From contig JARUPY010000607.1 of the NCBI GenBank assembly GCA_029817715.1, positions 6,820,001 to 6,884,000 on the forward strand: a DNA stretch of 64,000 nucleotides, given 5' to 3'. The stretch's first letter is position 1; every line of letters starts with the position of its first letter. Positions 45,111 to 55,899 of this stretch are shown one piece after another. The notes below the pieces were generated by a model. The model saw only the letters and a program-made list of their open reading frames with translations. It searched no databases and was not told the DNA's origin. The translations under genes were made by a program, and so were the position numbers. The DNA is from Melastoma dodecandrum. Taxonomy: Eukaryota > Streptophyta > Magnoliopsida > Myrtales > Melastomataceae.

Positions 45111-48100
45111 AACGGGATGGGGATGGAATAGGGTTAAAATAATCTCCACTCCAATTTCTCCATTCCGATTTAATAGATATATAAAATATTTTTTTTATTC
45201 AAACTACATAAGTAAATATGTAAGAATTACCTGGTTAAATTTTTTTTGTAATTTACCGTTTATTGGATCTCTTAGTAGGTATTTGAGTGAACTAAGTTTG
45301 TCTTTTGCTTTGGATGATATTACTAAACTTGTGTTTTTTAATTATAAAAATTTTTGTTGTATATTATCCTCTTAGAATAGTGTTAAAACGCGAAGTCAAT
45401 GTTATAATGGATGGATAAAACCTTTAAACCATATATGAAGCGGGGTTGTGGTAGGAGATAAATTTATACGAAATAGGGTGGGGACAAGCGATATGAACGG
45501 TACTCCACCCATGCCCGTCATTACTTATTTGGTTAATTCACTAGCCCCGTGACAATTCTCAAACTTAAAAAGTTGCATTTGAAAGTCTAAGAAAATGAAA
45601 GAGAAAATTTTAACATTAAGAGGGAGGATTTGTTTTTAGAATGTGTGCTTCCATTGCTTTTCCATCCTCCCAAAAACAACATACCATGAGTTCAACCAAG
45701 GACAAGGTCCGTTCGACCTGAACTTGCCGGACTTACAAAATGTTATCCAAGGCCCATGCTGGATTGGTTAGGATTATGATATAATGATTATTTAGTGGTC
45801 GACCTATGTATTATGGCCGATAATTTGAGATTCGAATATCTAATACAAGATTTAAAATGATTTCGAGTTTAACTAAATGCGTGTTTTGCATAAATAGGCC
45901 AAACAAGATATACATAACATATTTATTATGATAAATTTTTAATTTAATTGATAAATTAAGAAGAAGGAATTCAATTTATGGAGTAGAAGTTTACTAGTCA
46001 TAGTTATTTTTTTATTTTATAATATTTTTTAATTTTATTTTTTCTATTTGAAATACTGGTATGTTATAATTTTTTGATTTGTTATTATTATATTAATTGA
46101 ATTATATATTATAATTTTAATTTATAGTGGAATTATTTTATAATATATGCATATTTAGTCTTTCAAATTAATATAACAGTTTTATTTTTTATAATTTTAA
46201 ACATAATTAACACATATAACACATTTATTAAACAAGTTAGTTTTTGGATTTAAGTTTTTAATGAGATTAAGCACATGAATCATGTCATGAAAGTTACGAA
46301 ACACGAATCAACTAAACTATACACACATTCACTACACAAAAAATACGAATTGTCACCCTTAATATCTTGTCACCTCGGGTATACTAGTGACATCGTAGAT
46401 ATTAAAATTTATATAATCTTATTTTACCCAAAAATCAGGACATATATGCTATGTATTAAGCCTAATATGATGGTGGGTTATAAACTCAGGCCCATCAAAG
46501 GTACAAACTCAACGAAAAAGAGAAAGTCATATTGGGTCATGAATGTGCCATAAGCCCAATCCAAACATAAGACATTCGAGTCGAGCTAAGCAAACTCCGA
46601 TAAATACGACGTTGCCTAATTTGATGTAGTCATCTAATATATAGATAAGAACAAGAGACTTATAAACAGAGGCCTCCACGGGCCATTTAAACAACACACT
46701 CATCTCATGGATGACAAAGAGAAGGCTTCGAAGGAAGCTCTCGAGGATCCTCGGCTTCTGGCTCACCAAAGTTCTACGCGTGTCCATTGGTTCGGTGCTC
46801 ATCTGTAAATGCCACCGTGAAGTTTTTTCTAATCATTGTTGAAGCCCCAATGACTTTACTAAATCCCCAATGTACAGCTGGATTAAGTACACAATCCTAA
46901 CGACTCTACCAAACTTCTAAAGTGTTTTCAAATCAGTCTCATAAGGCCCGATGACTTCAACGACCTTTAAGTCTACTTCTTCAAATATATATTCTATTAT
47001 CGTGTAACAGATTTTAGATTTTTAACCACCTTAACATTTTCTATGAAAAAAAAAGTCTTCCTACCACCGGCTTTCAACCACTAAACTCTAGACTTGTCCT
47101 TGGAAAATTGCTCTTATGCAAGAAGAAGGTCAGCATATTCATTAGTAGCCACTTTACACATCTGGGTTAGGTGTGTAGGCATTGAAAGGATCTTAAAGCA
47201 AAGCCTCTTCAATAAAAACCTCTTTTTCTCTTTCTTTTCTCCCCATTTCTAATTTAGCCGATTGATCCCGAAGTTCTATCGTACTTTTATAAGAGCTCAT
47301 GATCACCTCGAGTAAACATCATTCTTAAAAAATTATATCCGATGACACACATGTGTCTCCGTGATTAGAGAATAACCCTATATATACGACAATTTGTACA
47401 TCATTTTTTATCTTAGATTTGGACCATGAGATTTTAATGTTCATAAAATTTTGACAAGTGAGTAGAATCTTTCTGCCTCAATCTCTTTATTTCGAGAAAT
47501 TCTTATGGCATCAGGGATGATCAACGTCAGGAACGGTATTAAATATAATCGACTCGATGGTTTTCCTTCACTCTCATCTGTGACTATTCATATACTAAGT
47601 TTCGAAATTGGCAAAGGCTTGATCCATGACTGATTTATCTCTCCTAAGGCATCCCAATATAAGGATGAACACAGAAAAGAGCATTTTCAATGAGAATGAC
47701 TCTCTAACGTAAAGTTATGTCTAATTGATTGTTGAGTTGGACAAACAAACATAACAAATTAAAGAATTTCTCCGGTCGATGAAAACCTCCTGAAAAAAGA
47801 CAGCCCACCCTTCGATGAGAGGGCGGGAATGCTTATGTTATGTGTTGAGAATAGCGAGGGTGTTAATTTGGGAGGATGATGTTACACGTTGATTTAGGAT
47901 ATAAAACCCTTGATTGATTTGGAACTAGAAAAGAAAAAAGTGAGATGAGTGGAATTAGGAGCGAGCATGAGGAATAATTTAGTGTAAAAAAGCTAAATTA
48001 CTTTTGGGGGAGAATGAAAACAAATAGTAGGGCATGGGAAGTGGGAGTGGGCTTCAGGGCACTTAAGTCGTTTAAATGGTTAGACTAGGAAGGGGCTAAA

Positions 48101-48500
48101 GTATCGTCGATGGGACGTCACCTGTACATAAGTGACGTCATTTTTTCCGTAAATATGTACGAAACGTGAGGTGTTTTCCATATATTTAATGAAAGTAGCG
48201 ATGTGCCTTTCGTACATGGATTGTGCGTATTTTGTACATTTGTATGAATTTACATAAACAATTCATGATGAACCCGTATAAAAGTAATAAATACGTACGA
48301 AATTGGAGAAAATGTATATGTTTCGGCCTTATACTTATTTGGTACTATGTACCTCTAATGTACTATTAATGTACAAATTGGGGGATCAGAACACGGGCCC
48401 AACTTCGAATGTAATGCAATTACCATCTTACCCTCTTTTCCTTATGAAAGCAACCTCTGATCCCCAAAACTAAAGCCAAACCCCTAGTACCCACACATTT
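45111..48500. other. AT-rich intergenic DNA
   Basis: No gene was recognised. 45110-45540 has GGGATGGGGATGGAATAGGG-type purine blocks of the sort seen in plant MITEs, without clear termini. 45880-46260 is extremely AT-rich. 46330 has a lone CACTACACAAAAAA motif. 48114-48139 is an inverted repeat (GACGTCAC...GTGACGTC). 48060-48500 may include the left end of the Mutator-like element. Confidence 0.45.
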
Positions 48501-48659
48501 CCTTTACCCACTGCGACGACAGGAAGCGGTGACAATTCTATCAAGCGTGACGCGAAGAAAAGGACCCGCCTCGCCTTGGTAACTCCACCACTTCTTTCCA
48601 AGCGAGATTTCGTTATCGGATTTCGTAAGATTAGGGTTTACATTTTGCACGATAGAGTT

Positions 48660-49142
48660 ACAGGGCAGTGTAGTATAGAGCCATTGTTGGGGTTTGTTTG
48701 TTTGTTGGAAAATCGGAGGGCGAGTCACTAGTACCTAGTTGGTCTACTGTGTAGTGTAGAGGCATTTTCCAGGTGAGTCATTTGTTTTTCCTTACATGTC
48801 CCGACTAATATTGTCAAGCGAAAAGGATAAGGGTTTGTAGGTTATTGGTCTGTTTAACAATGTACGAAAATGTGAATTTTAGAAGTATTTCTGTAGGTTG
48901 GAATGTGTTATGTGTTAATCTATTCGCTTTGATTAATTTTATTTCTGTGACGATGGCAGTAGTGGGTTGTCCGTATGTTAGCATTGTAAAACTGGGTTCG
49001 TCAGAAAGTAGATGAAGACAGTAATGGGTTGTTTTCCCCAGATGGATAGGAAGGATTTAAAACTAGATAAAGACATCCATGTGAACGTTGAGGTAGTAAG
49101 AGGAAGAGAGGGGAAAGTATGATTCCATTTGATTAAATAAAG
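48660..49142 (+). promoter_or_regulatory. Probable leader and 5' intron of the Ulp1-type gene
   Basis: A strong donor TTTTCCAG|GTGAGTCAT lies at 48773, and the coding region begins at 49143 after an A/G-rich segment. No open frame of its own is convincing. This is inferred from position and splice-site quality. Confidence 0.35.
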
Positions 49143-51575
49143 ATGAGATGCAGTCTGAGGAAGATGATCGTGCTGCTCAACTCATTCGACGAGCCAAAGA
49201 TATCTGCAATGAGGGATGTAGGATTTGATAGTCTGATCCACATTGCAAGCAAGAACGTGAATCATAGCTCAATGCGCATGTGTCTAAGTTGTTTCAATCC
49301 AATGAAAAGGGCTATGGTTATCAACAGGTGTGAGCACCCTTTCAGGCTCAGTGACGTGGAGGCGATACTTGGGATAGGGAACACGAGAGTTGGTGTTCAA
49401 TTCTCTGGATCATTGTACACAGTTCAATTGAAGACTCTCATCCACTTGGGCAATGGAAGGGTGTCAATGTCCTCGGTGGAGAGGCATTTGCGGGCTCACG
49501 ATATTGTTGATGACACATTTAGAGTGGATCCTTTACTATTCTTTATTAGATTCTATGTATACCCTGGCACCATATTAACATCAGTAAAGATTATCTGCTT
49601 GCAATGTGTGATGTATACGCAATACGCAACTTCGATTGTGCGAGGCGCATCCTGGATCATCTTTGTGAAGTTGTGAAGAACTTCCAAGGGCAGAGGCATA
49701 GGTATATTGGTAAGTAGTTCGGGAGGGTAAATGTCTTGTCCTTGTATGACTAATATGTAATTTGATGAGGAAGCTGAGTAGGTACAATGTATTCGACGCA
49801 GTTCTTATATGCTTGTAAGATGATAGACGGTGTGGTTGATCTTTGTGGAGCAAACAGAGCGATGCCCTTTTCTGCTGAATGGAATGACATGAGCTTACAT
49901 TCCATTTTCAGTGGTACAATTATGGGTGAAGTAGACAAAATATGTGAATATGTGTGATGTACAATTAATTTGTAATGTTTGTGTTTCGTTGGGTAATATA
50001 ATTACTTCGGGGACATCTATAAATTGACAAACGTCATTCAATATGTTGTGTTGCAGGGCCGTGCGGTTATAGATGCATGCCAGGACGATGGGGGACATGT
50101 ACAGTTAGACGATGGACAACTTGATTGTAACATGCATCTTTTGAAGGTATGCATCCAAAAGCATGTAACTTTCCAAGTGTTGTGGTTATATGAGGAGAAA
50201 GTCGTTGACTTTTGGGTATGAACTATATGTTCTGCTACAGTATGTAGGCAAACACGTCCAGAACCAAGAGGGTAAAATCGATGACCTAGTCATGAAGTTT
50301 TCCACTGTGCTAAAAGAGCTTAGGCAGATGAAGAGCCTTGTAAGGGAATTACTTAATGGTAGAGAGAGGCTGATTTAGGGCGAAGAGGGTAAGAGCGACA
50401 CACGTGTAGGGACAAGGGATATTGCACTAGATGGGTGCAAATAGGCTAACAGAGAGGGCGAGAATGTTGATGCGGAGCAGGATCCAGTGAACATGCACGT
50501 CGACACATCCACGGTCCGCCCCTACCTTGTGTCTGCTAATGTGGATTCCTTGTTGAACTCGGATGGTATGGACAATGATCAAATTCTCGAGCACCAACCA
50601 GGATTAGTGAAGAGTACACCCGCAGATATATCATCGCCTCATATAAAGCGGCTGGCGAAAGATGTTCTTGCATTGGTGTAAGTATTGGGTATCATCAAAT
50701 TGACGTTTGAAGTTGTAGAAGGGGATGCAGAATCCGCTGGACAAGCACAGGTGATAGATCTTTTTTAGTCGGTAGAAGTTACAGATGGGGGACTAGGGAA
50801 TCCCCCAAACAGGTGACTTGAAAATGAATTCGTCGAGCCCGAGGCAATGCAGTGCCCACTAGCGGTATCATTACCCAGAGTTGATGACAATGGACAAAAG
50901 GTTGCACATGATCAACAACCAATAAAGGTATGCGTTTGCCATGTGGAATTGCTTATAGTAGTGTTTGTTTCTTGTACCTGAGTCATCTAATACATTTCTA
51001 TACAAAAAGCCATTTGTACAGGAGAGCGTGTTGTCAATGAACCAAGTGCAGAAGAAGGATAAGCAGGTGCAGTCAAGCAGAACTTCGGAGTGGAAACCTA
51101 CTACGGTCACTCTTTCACCCATTGTCCCTGGGAATTAGAACTTGCGCCGTTCTAAATGCCAAGTTTGTAACATCCTAGAGGTATACACAAGGATTTGACG
51201 GACATCGACATACGATTTTGTGGAGACTCCTCAACTAGTGTGATGTCCTTTTTTCATGACATCCTCAACTTTAATAGGACCTCCAAAAACTACTCCGGAG
51301 GGATATATCGATGGCCATCATGACATCCTTCTCAAAGGCCGACTGGAACATCCTGAGCTATACATGGAACGATTGGCTCAATCCTCGATTTGGGCACTTG
51401 GTTTCCTAGAATGGACATTTGTAATGGATTCCCCCTTCCCCGATATTGTTTCCTTATATGTTGCATGACTTCTGATGTTGTAGTGAAATCCTTTGCTTTG
51501 TCGATTCTATTAGCATTTCAAGGCACGCTATGATGACATTCAGGCCACATGGATGAATTCAAAACGATGTAAGAT
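49143..51575 (+). pseudogene. N-terminal part of a transposon-borne Ulp1-type protease gene
   Basis: Exon 1 (49143-49709) has MRCSLRKMIVLLNSFDEPKI and the DVEAILGIGNTRVGVQFSGS segment found in the N-terminal region of MULE-associated Ulp1 proteins. A frame change lies near 49585, then ILDHLCEVVKNFQGQRHRYI reaches a perfect GTAAGT donor at 49710. Exon 2 from 49782 continues in phase (CKMIDGVVDLCGANRAMPFS, then AEWNDM). Later pieces are 50056-50153, a charged coiled-coil-like stretch (50190-50378), 50487-50681, 51018-51470 (GYIDGHHDILLKGRLEHPEL) and a short exon at about 51520-51570 (KARYDDIQATWMNSKR) ending at a GTAAG donor. Stops occur between pieces. The catalytic part lies beyond the pararetrovirus. 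The role in transposition is unknown. Confidence 0.6.
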
Positions 51576-51655
51576 TTCTAGTGAGGTATCTCACATTGCA
51601 TTAAGTTGACCTACATTTCTAGTGAGGTATCTCACATTGCATAAAGTTGACCTAC
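51573..51655. repeat. 41-bp tandem duplication
   Basis: ATTTCTAGTGAGGTATCTC occurs at 51573 and 51614, with one difference over the 41-bp unit. It lies in the presumed intron, just left of the pararetrovirus. Confidence 0.85.
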
Positions 51656-51738
51656 AACACATACTTTGATGTTGAAAAGTAACATGAAGTCGTCCCCGGC
51701 AACAACTTGGTTAGGGGTTAATGCATGATGCACACTGG

Positions 51739-51744
51739 TTTATT
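51739..51744 (-). terminator. Possible polyadenylation signal of the pararetrovirus
   Basis: The minus strand reads AATAAA within GCCAATAAACC, about 270 nt downstream of the primer site. It marks where the leftmost viral sequence may end. Confidence 0.3.
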
Positions 51745-52009
51745 GGCTTAATATAGAAATTACTTTGTACCGCTATTTGTCTATTGGCAATGACACAAGA
51801 CCACAAATATAGTTGTTGGTCACCCGTAAATATGGTACCCAAAAATAGAAAAATGTTCCCTTTTATAGTGATCCCCAAAACTATTTTGCCTTTTACGGTT
51901 GTGAGTTTCAAAATTACCGTTTTACGGCAGTTTCTAATATTAACCCGAATTTTTCTAGTTTTTGTAATTTAATCCTTCAAGACAAAATTAGCAAAATTTT
52001 TCTTAACCG

Positions 52010-52021
52010 GCTCTGATACCA
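52010..52021 (-). other. tRNA-Met primer binding site of the pararetrovirus
   Basis: The minus strand reads TGGTATCAGAGCCGG, the exact complement of the initiator tRNA-Met 3' end used by Caulimoviridae. This defines genome position 1 by convention. Confidence 0.85.
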
Positions 52022-52115
52022 ATTATAAAAACTGAAGGCTAGTTTAGCAAATTAACTCCCTGAAGAGTTAAATATCAGCATGCTAGATATTCTTCAGAAA
52101 TGCCAGGAATCGAAC

Positions 52116-52424
52116 TTAAGAAGATTTTCCTAATTGTCTTTGTCGTCGGCGTTCCACCAACCTCAAATACTCGTTGGAGTATTTTGAACTTGCCATAAAT
52201 CCGAGATTGGACTTACCTTCAAGGAAATATTCCTCAAATTCACTTTGTACTAGAGTCAGTTCTTCTAATTTCTTAGAATAACTTTCTACCAGCTTGGATA
52301 TCTCCGTTATTTGTGCCGATAGAATTTCTATACGATATACTATAGTATTGAGAATACCAGTAGTAGAATCCTTGCCCACTCCGTGGTCCAAATGGAATAA
52401 GTCGGGGTTTGGACAATCAGTCAT
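52116..52424 (-). CDS. Small coiled-coil ORF in the pararetroviral leader (102 aa)
   Basis: The frame is open for 102 codons with no internal stop. The centre (ITEISKLVESYSKKLEELTL, then VQSEFEEYFLEGK) has heptad-like spacing of hydrophobic residues, and the C-terminus is Arg-rich (VERRRQRQLGK). It lies between the TATA box (52650) and the primer site (52010), where known caulimoviruses have only very short leader ORFs. By size and coiled coil it could be compared with virion-associated proteins, but no motif proves this. Confidence 0.5.
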   Translation of the reverse strand: MTDCPNPDLFHLDHGVGKDSTTGILNTIVYRIEILSAQITEISKLVESYSKKLEELTLVQSEFEEYFLEGKSNLGFMASSKYSNEYLRLVERRRQRQLGKSS

Positions 52425-52649
52425 ACGAATGACTCGTGCAATTGCACCTGACTTTCAAGATAGAAAGATCAACATAAACAACCTTAAACCAAGATGATTA
52501 TCATACCTTACTCAAGTGGATAGCTTTGAGGGTTCACCAAGCTTCCGCAACTTCTGGAAATTCAAGAGTTACTCACTTCTCAAAGTTGAGAATCCTGTGA
52601 GATGGAGAGGCTCTTCTGTGTCATTCCGAATGCCCTTGCTTTGAGGGTC

Positions 52650-52657
52650 TTATATAG
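52650..52657 (-). promoter_or_regulatory. TATA box of the pararetroviral pregenomic promoter
   Basis: The minus strand reads TTTCTATATAAGACCCTC, closely resembling the core of caulimovirus 35S-type promoters. Initiation about 30 nt on would place the start near 52620 and give a leader of about 600 nt to the primer site. Confidence 0.65.
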
Positions 52658-53019
52658 AAACTCCTCATCCTAAACAAGGTTTAGTCACAAAGACTTATCC
52701 TTCAAGGTTTCAATTCGTAAATCTAACCTTAGGTTAGTATTAATCAATTTTGATTAATTCTAACTACTCTTGATTCCTTAAGGTATCCTTGGAGAACGAT
52801 CAAAGAATTTTTGACTCAGAGAGATGTGAGAGAAAATTCTCTATTCAGATCGCCTCCCCAAATATGGTAGAGGGTCGTGAAATATATACATAAAGAAGCT
52901 GGTGTCTTTGCACTGTTTGCCAGCTCAAAAGTAAAAAGAATCTACTTTATCAAAAGTATACAAAGCTAGCTAAGGAACAAAATTGTCTAATCTATCTTTA
53001 TACAACTTTCTTCTCCCGT
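52658..53019 (-). promoter_or_regulatory. Upstream promoter region of the pararetrovirus
   Basis: Non-coding stretch between the last large ORF and the TATA box. It includes a second AT-rich TATATATTT-like motif (about 52887, minus strand). No named enhancer element such as as-1 was identified. Confidence 0.4.
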
Positions 53020-53850
53020 CTACATTATTGCTCTGCCCTGGGAGATTCCTTCTTCTTTGGCGTGTGATGTCTCGCCAATTCCCTTAGAGAGTCCTCGTTG
53101 TTGATATTCTTCAAAACTTTGTTGGGCTCTTTCTTTGTCTTGTTCAAATCGCTGGGCTAATGATTTGTCGGTGTAGTCAGCAATTTTTCTCCAGACTTCA
53201 AATGTGTATGTCCGGAGGCACAATTTAGAGTTTTCTCTCTTTCAGAAGCTATCTAGAAAATCCAAAACTCTATCCCATCCTCGCTCCCCTGCTTGTTCAT
53301 CTGCATAACTGAGATATGAACGGAGGATCGTAACGGTTGTCATACCGTCAATGAGCACGTAATACAATTCCTTACGGGCGAATACATGCTCCAGCACATC
53401 CTTCAAGAACTTAACTTTTATGGCTTTTCTCACAGTTTTGTCTTTGTAATACTTTCGCCATAAACCTTTCTGGTCAAGGTCCTGTCGTTGAGGCTCTATC
53501 AGATGTCTACTTTCACTAGGATAGATGTCCCAGATTTGCTTGTTGGGAAGGATTACTTTCCCAAACTTTTCATGTTCTTCTTCCTCCATCATAGTAATAG
53601 TAATCAATGCCGTGGCATACTTTGGTCCGTAATCAAGGCATTCGAGTATAAACTTTACCAAATGAGGTAGATGTTCTATCTGTTCTGGTTCTGATCTATC
53701 AATTTCTAGAATGTCGACAAAACCTGCATACAAATATGGTAAAGCTATTCCCACTATACCTGAATTAATTCTCAGGGACGGCCACTTCTCCGATATCCAA
53801 TGTAGATAGGGACGAAGTACAGAGTTCTCATTGAGTGAGAATTCTCTCAT
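53020..53850 (-). pseudogene. Unrecognised pararetroviral ORF
   Basis: One frame covers 53850-53020, with a stop at 53242-53244 separating a 202-residue part (LRPYLHWISEKWPSLRINSG, then YLYAGFVDILEIDR) from a 67-residue Gln/Glu-rich tail (LAQRFEQDKERAQQSFEEYQ). It may continue from the acidic ORF at 54394 through a frameshift. By place it is where caulimoviruses encode the translation transactivator, and florendovirus-like genomes carry a second ORF of unknown function. I see no diagnostic motif for either. Confidence 0.55.
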
Positions 53851-54007
53851 ATCCAGTACTTCCTTTGGGTCTCAAAATCTTTTACCTCATATGGTATTAT
53901 GGACGTAGTTGTGGTGAGAATCTGCTGTCATTCCCTTACGGTATTAGACAGTTCTTCTCCATCTAAAGCCTTATACATCAGCTTTAACTCCAAATCTTTG
54001 ATATACT

Positions 54008-54394
54008 CTATCGCTTTGCTGCAAAAAACTCAATCTGGCGTTGATAATTGTTTTTTATACCACCCATGAGTCCTCCACAGACAACAGTTGCATCCCAAGA
54101 TAGGGATCCATCTTCGAAAGAGTCTAAATCAAAAAACCAAGATCCATCTAGATCTTCATGATTTTCATAATCGTGAGCTTGCTCACCAAGTTCTCTAATC
54201 GAACCTACTTCAGGAATTACTTCCTCAAGGTTCTCCTGAATTTTAGGATTACCTTCTTCGAGTGTCCTTGGTATTTCGTAGTTGAAATACTCGTCATACT
54301 CCATTTCTGCCGCATCATCAGGTTCTTCTTTCTGAACTGGCTCGCCGATGAAGGCTTTGAATTTTACCTCTTCCTCATCATACTCAGTCTCCAT
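54008..54394 (-). pseudogene. Acidic pararetroviral ORF (128 aa)
   Basis: Strongly acidic (METEYDEEEVKF, then PDDAAEMEYDEYFNYEIP, DGSWFFDLDSFEDGS). It starts 72 bp after the stop of the preceding Lys-rich ORF and is followed by about 150 bp of frameshifted coding-like sequence leading to 53850. It may be the N-terminus of the same protein. Function not recognised. Confidence 0.5.
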
Positions 54395-54465
54395 CTACTC
54401 TTTCTCCTTTTTCGACTCTATAATAAAATCTTATAGGATTTGACAGCTTGGTTTATAGAGATTTT

Positions 54466-55165
54466 CTATTCTTTAGCCCGGTGATTACGACAGTAATCAA
54501 ACTGTTCCGTGGTTAACGGGTACCACCAAGGTTCTTCAACCTTTCCATCCTTCTCAGGACCAGAAGACTTAAGCTGCTTCACTTTTCTCTTCTTTTTGGT
54601 TTTTTCTTGGGAATCCGCCTGAGCTTCTTCCTTCAGATCTACCATCTTCGCCTTTCCTTTAGAGCTTACCTCTTCAGGATCAGCCACCCTTTCTTGAGAG
54701 TCTTTCAGGTTTCTTTTGGAGTTGATATTATCTTTCTCCTTAGGATCCATCATTCCCTTTTGGGAATCTTTCTCTACCTTCCCCTTAGAATTGGTTAGAA
54801 ACTTTTCCTTGGGTTTGGCCATTCCCTTTTGGGAATCAACCTTCGTTTCTCCTTTAGATTTAGTTGAAGCTTCCTCCTTTGGATCAACCATCTCCTTCTG
54901 GAGATCTGTTTTTGCCTTTCTCTTAGAGTTGGTAACTACCTCCTCCTTGAGATTAGCCTCTCCCTTTTGGGAATTCGCAGTCTTTAGCTTACTTGGACAT
55001 TCGAATGATCTATGTCCAGGTCACTTGCACTGCCAGCAAAGAGTTGATTTCGTTCCTAAATTGGAACCAGCATAACTATGCTCACCCTCTTTCTTATTAG
55101 GACATACATTCTTGGAGTGTCCCTCTTGCTTGCATCCCCAGGAAATCTTCCTCTTTGCGGCTGGA
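54466..55165 (-). pseudogene. C-terminal zinc knuckles and Lys/Glu repeat tail of pararetroviral pol
   Basis: Just after RNase H, in the frame of reverse transcriptase, the minus strand shows SWGCKQEGHSKNVCPNK (about 55150-55095) and CWQC-stop-PGHRSFECP (about 55045-55000). These are two CCHC knuckles, the first with Cys-to-Ser and the second with a stop in the loop. 54960-54560 is a run of about six degenerate units of roughly 23 residues (pattern DPKEK...SKGK...DSQKGM). The ORF ends with EEPWWYPLTTEQFDYCRNHR. Knuckles bind nucleic acid. A Lys-rich tail after RNase H is unusual for the family (inference from known genome maps). Confidence 0.7.
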
Positions 55166-55895
55166 TCCATCTGTAAGTTCTCTATAGAGAGAGTCAGCTA
55201 TTATGTTCTTGTCTGAAGAAATGTATTCGATATCGAATTTATAATAGCTAAACCATTCATGCAACCTCAAAAGTCTAGTTTGCCTGGCCTCATTGAGGTT
55301 CAGACTCATAAACCTTTTTAAATAGGTCGAGTCAGAGCGCACTAAGAATTTCTTTGGTGCCAAAAAGATGTAAAAGGCTTTTATTCCATTTTTTAAAACC
55401 AATACTTCTTTTTCGTGTATCGGGTATCGGAGTTCGTACCCCTTAAAACTACTCGACCAATACTTACAAACGGGTTCAGGCTTTCTTCCTTTAATTTTTA
55501 GGACAGCCCCCAAAACTTATTAGAAGCATCAATTTCTAGGACTAACTCATCTTTATTAGATGGTAAAGAGAGTTGCGGTAAATTTTTAACCTTTCTCTTA
55601 ATCCTCTGAATAACATGAGTATCCTCATCTTCCCATGACCAATGATTCACAGAAGATGTCTTCTTTGAAATCCTCCCTAAATCTTGGGAAAGATCTTTCA
55701 CAAACTTTTTTGCATAGTTAACAAATCCACAAAATCATTGGACTTGTTTTCTATCCTCAAGTCTGTCAGGAAAATCAATAATTTTCTCGGCAATATGGCT
55801 TTGTAATTTAATTTTTTCTTGTTCAATCTCCATGCCTAGAAAATTAACGGATTCCTTAAACCATTCTATCTTTCTTTCTGATAGAATCATGCCCT
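55097..55895 (-). pseudogene. Pararetroviral RNase H (broken)
   Basis: 55498-55701 ends with LVLEIDASNKFWG (first catalytic Asp), then a frameshift at about 55500. 55097-55513 continues with CKYWSSSFKGYELRYPIHEK (catalytic Glu), FLVRSDSTYLKRFM (Asp) and EYISSDKNIIADSLYREL (last Asp). It degrades the RNA strand after reverse transcription. All four acidic positions remain, although the frame is broken. Confidence 0.8.
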
Positions 55896-55899
55896 CCTG

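Noticed and set aside
46330..46343. CACTACACAAAAAA, resembling a CACTA transposon terminus
   Set aside because: No matching inverted terminus, subterminal repeats or 3-bp duplication was found nearby.
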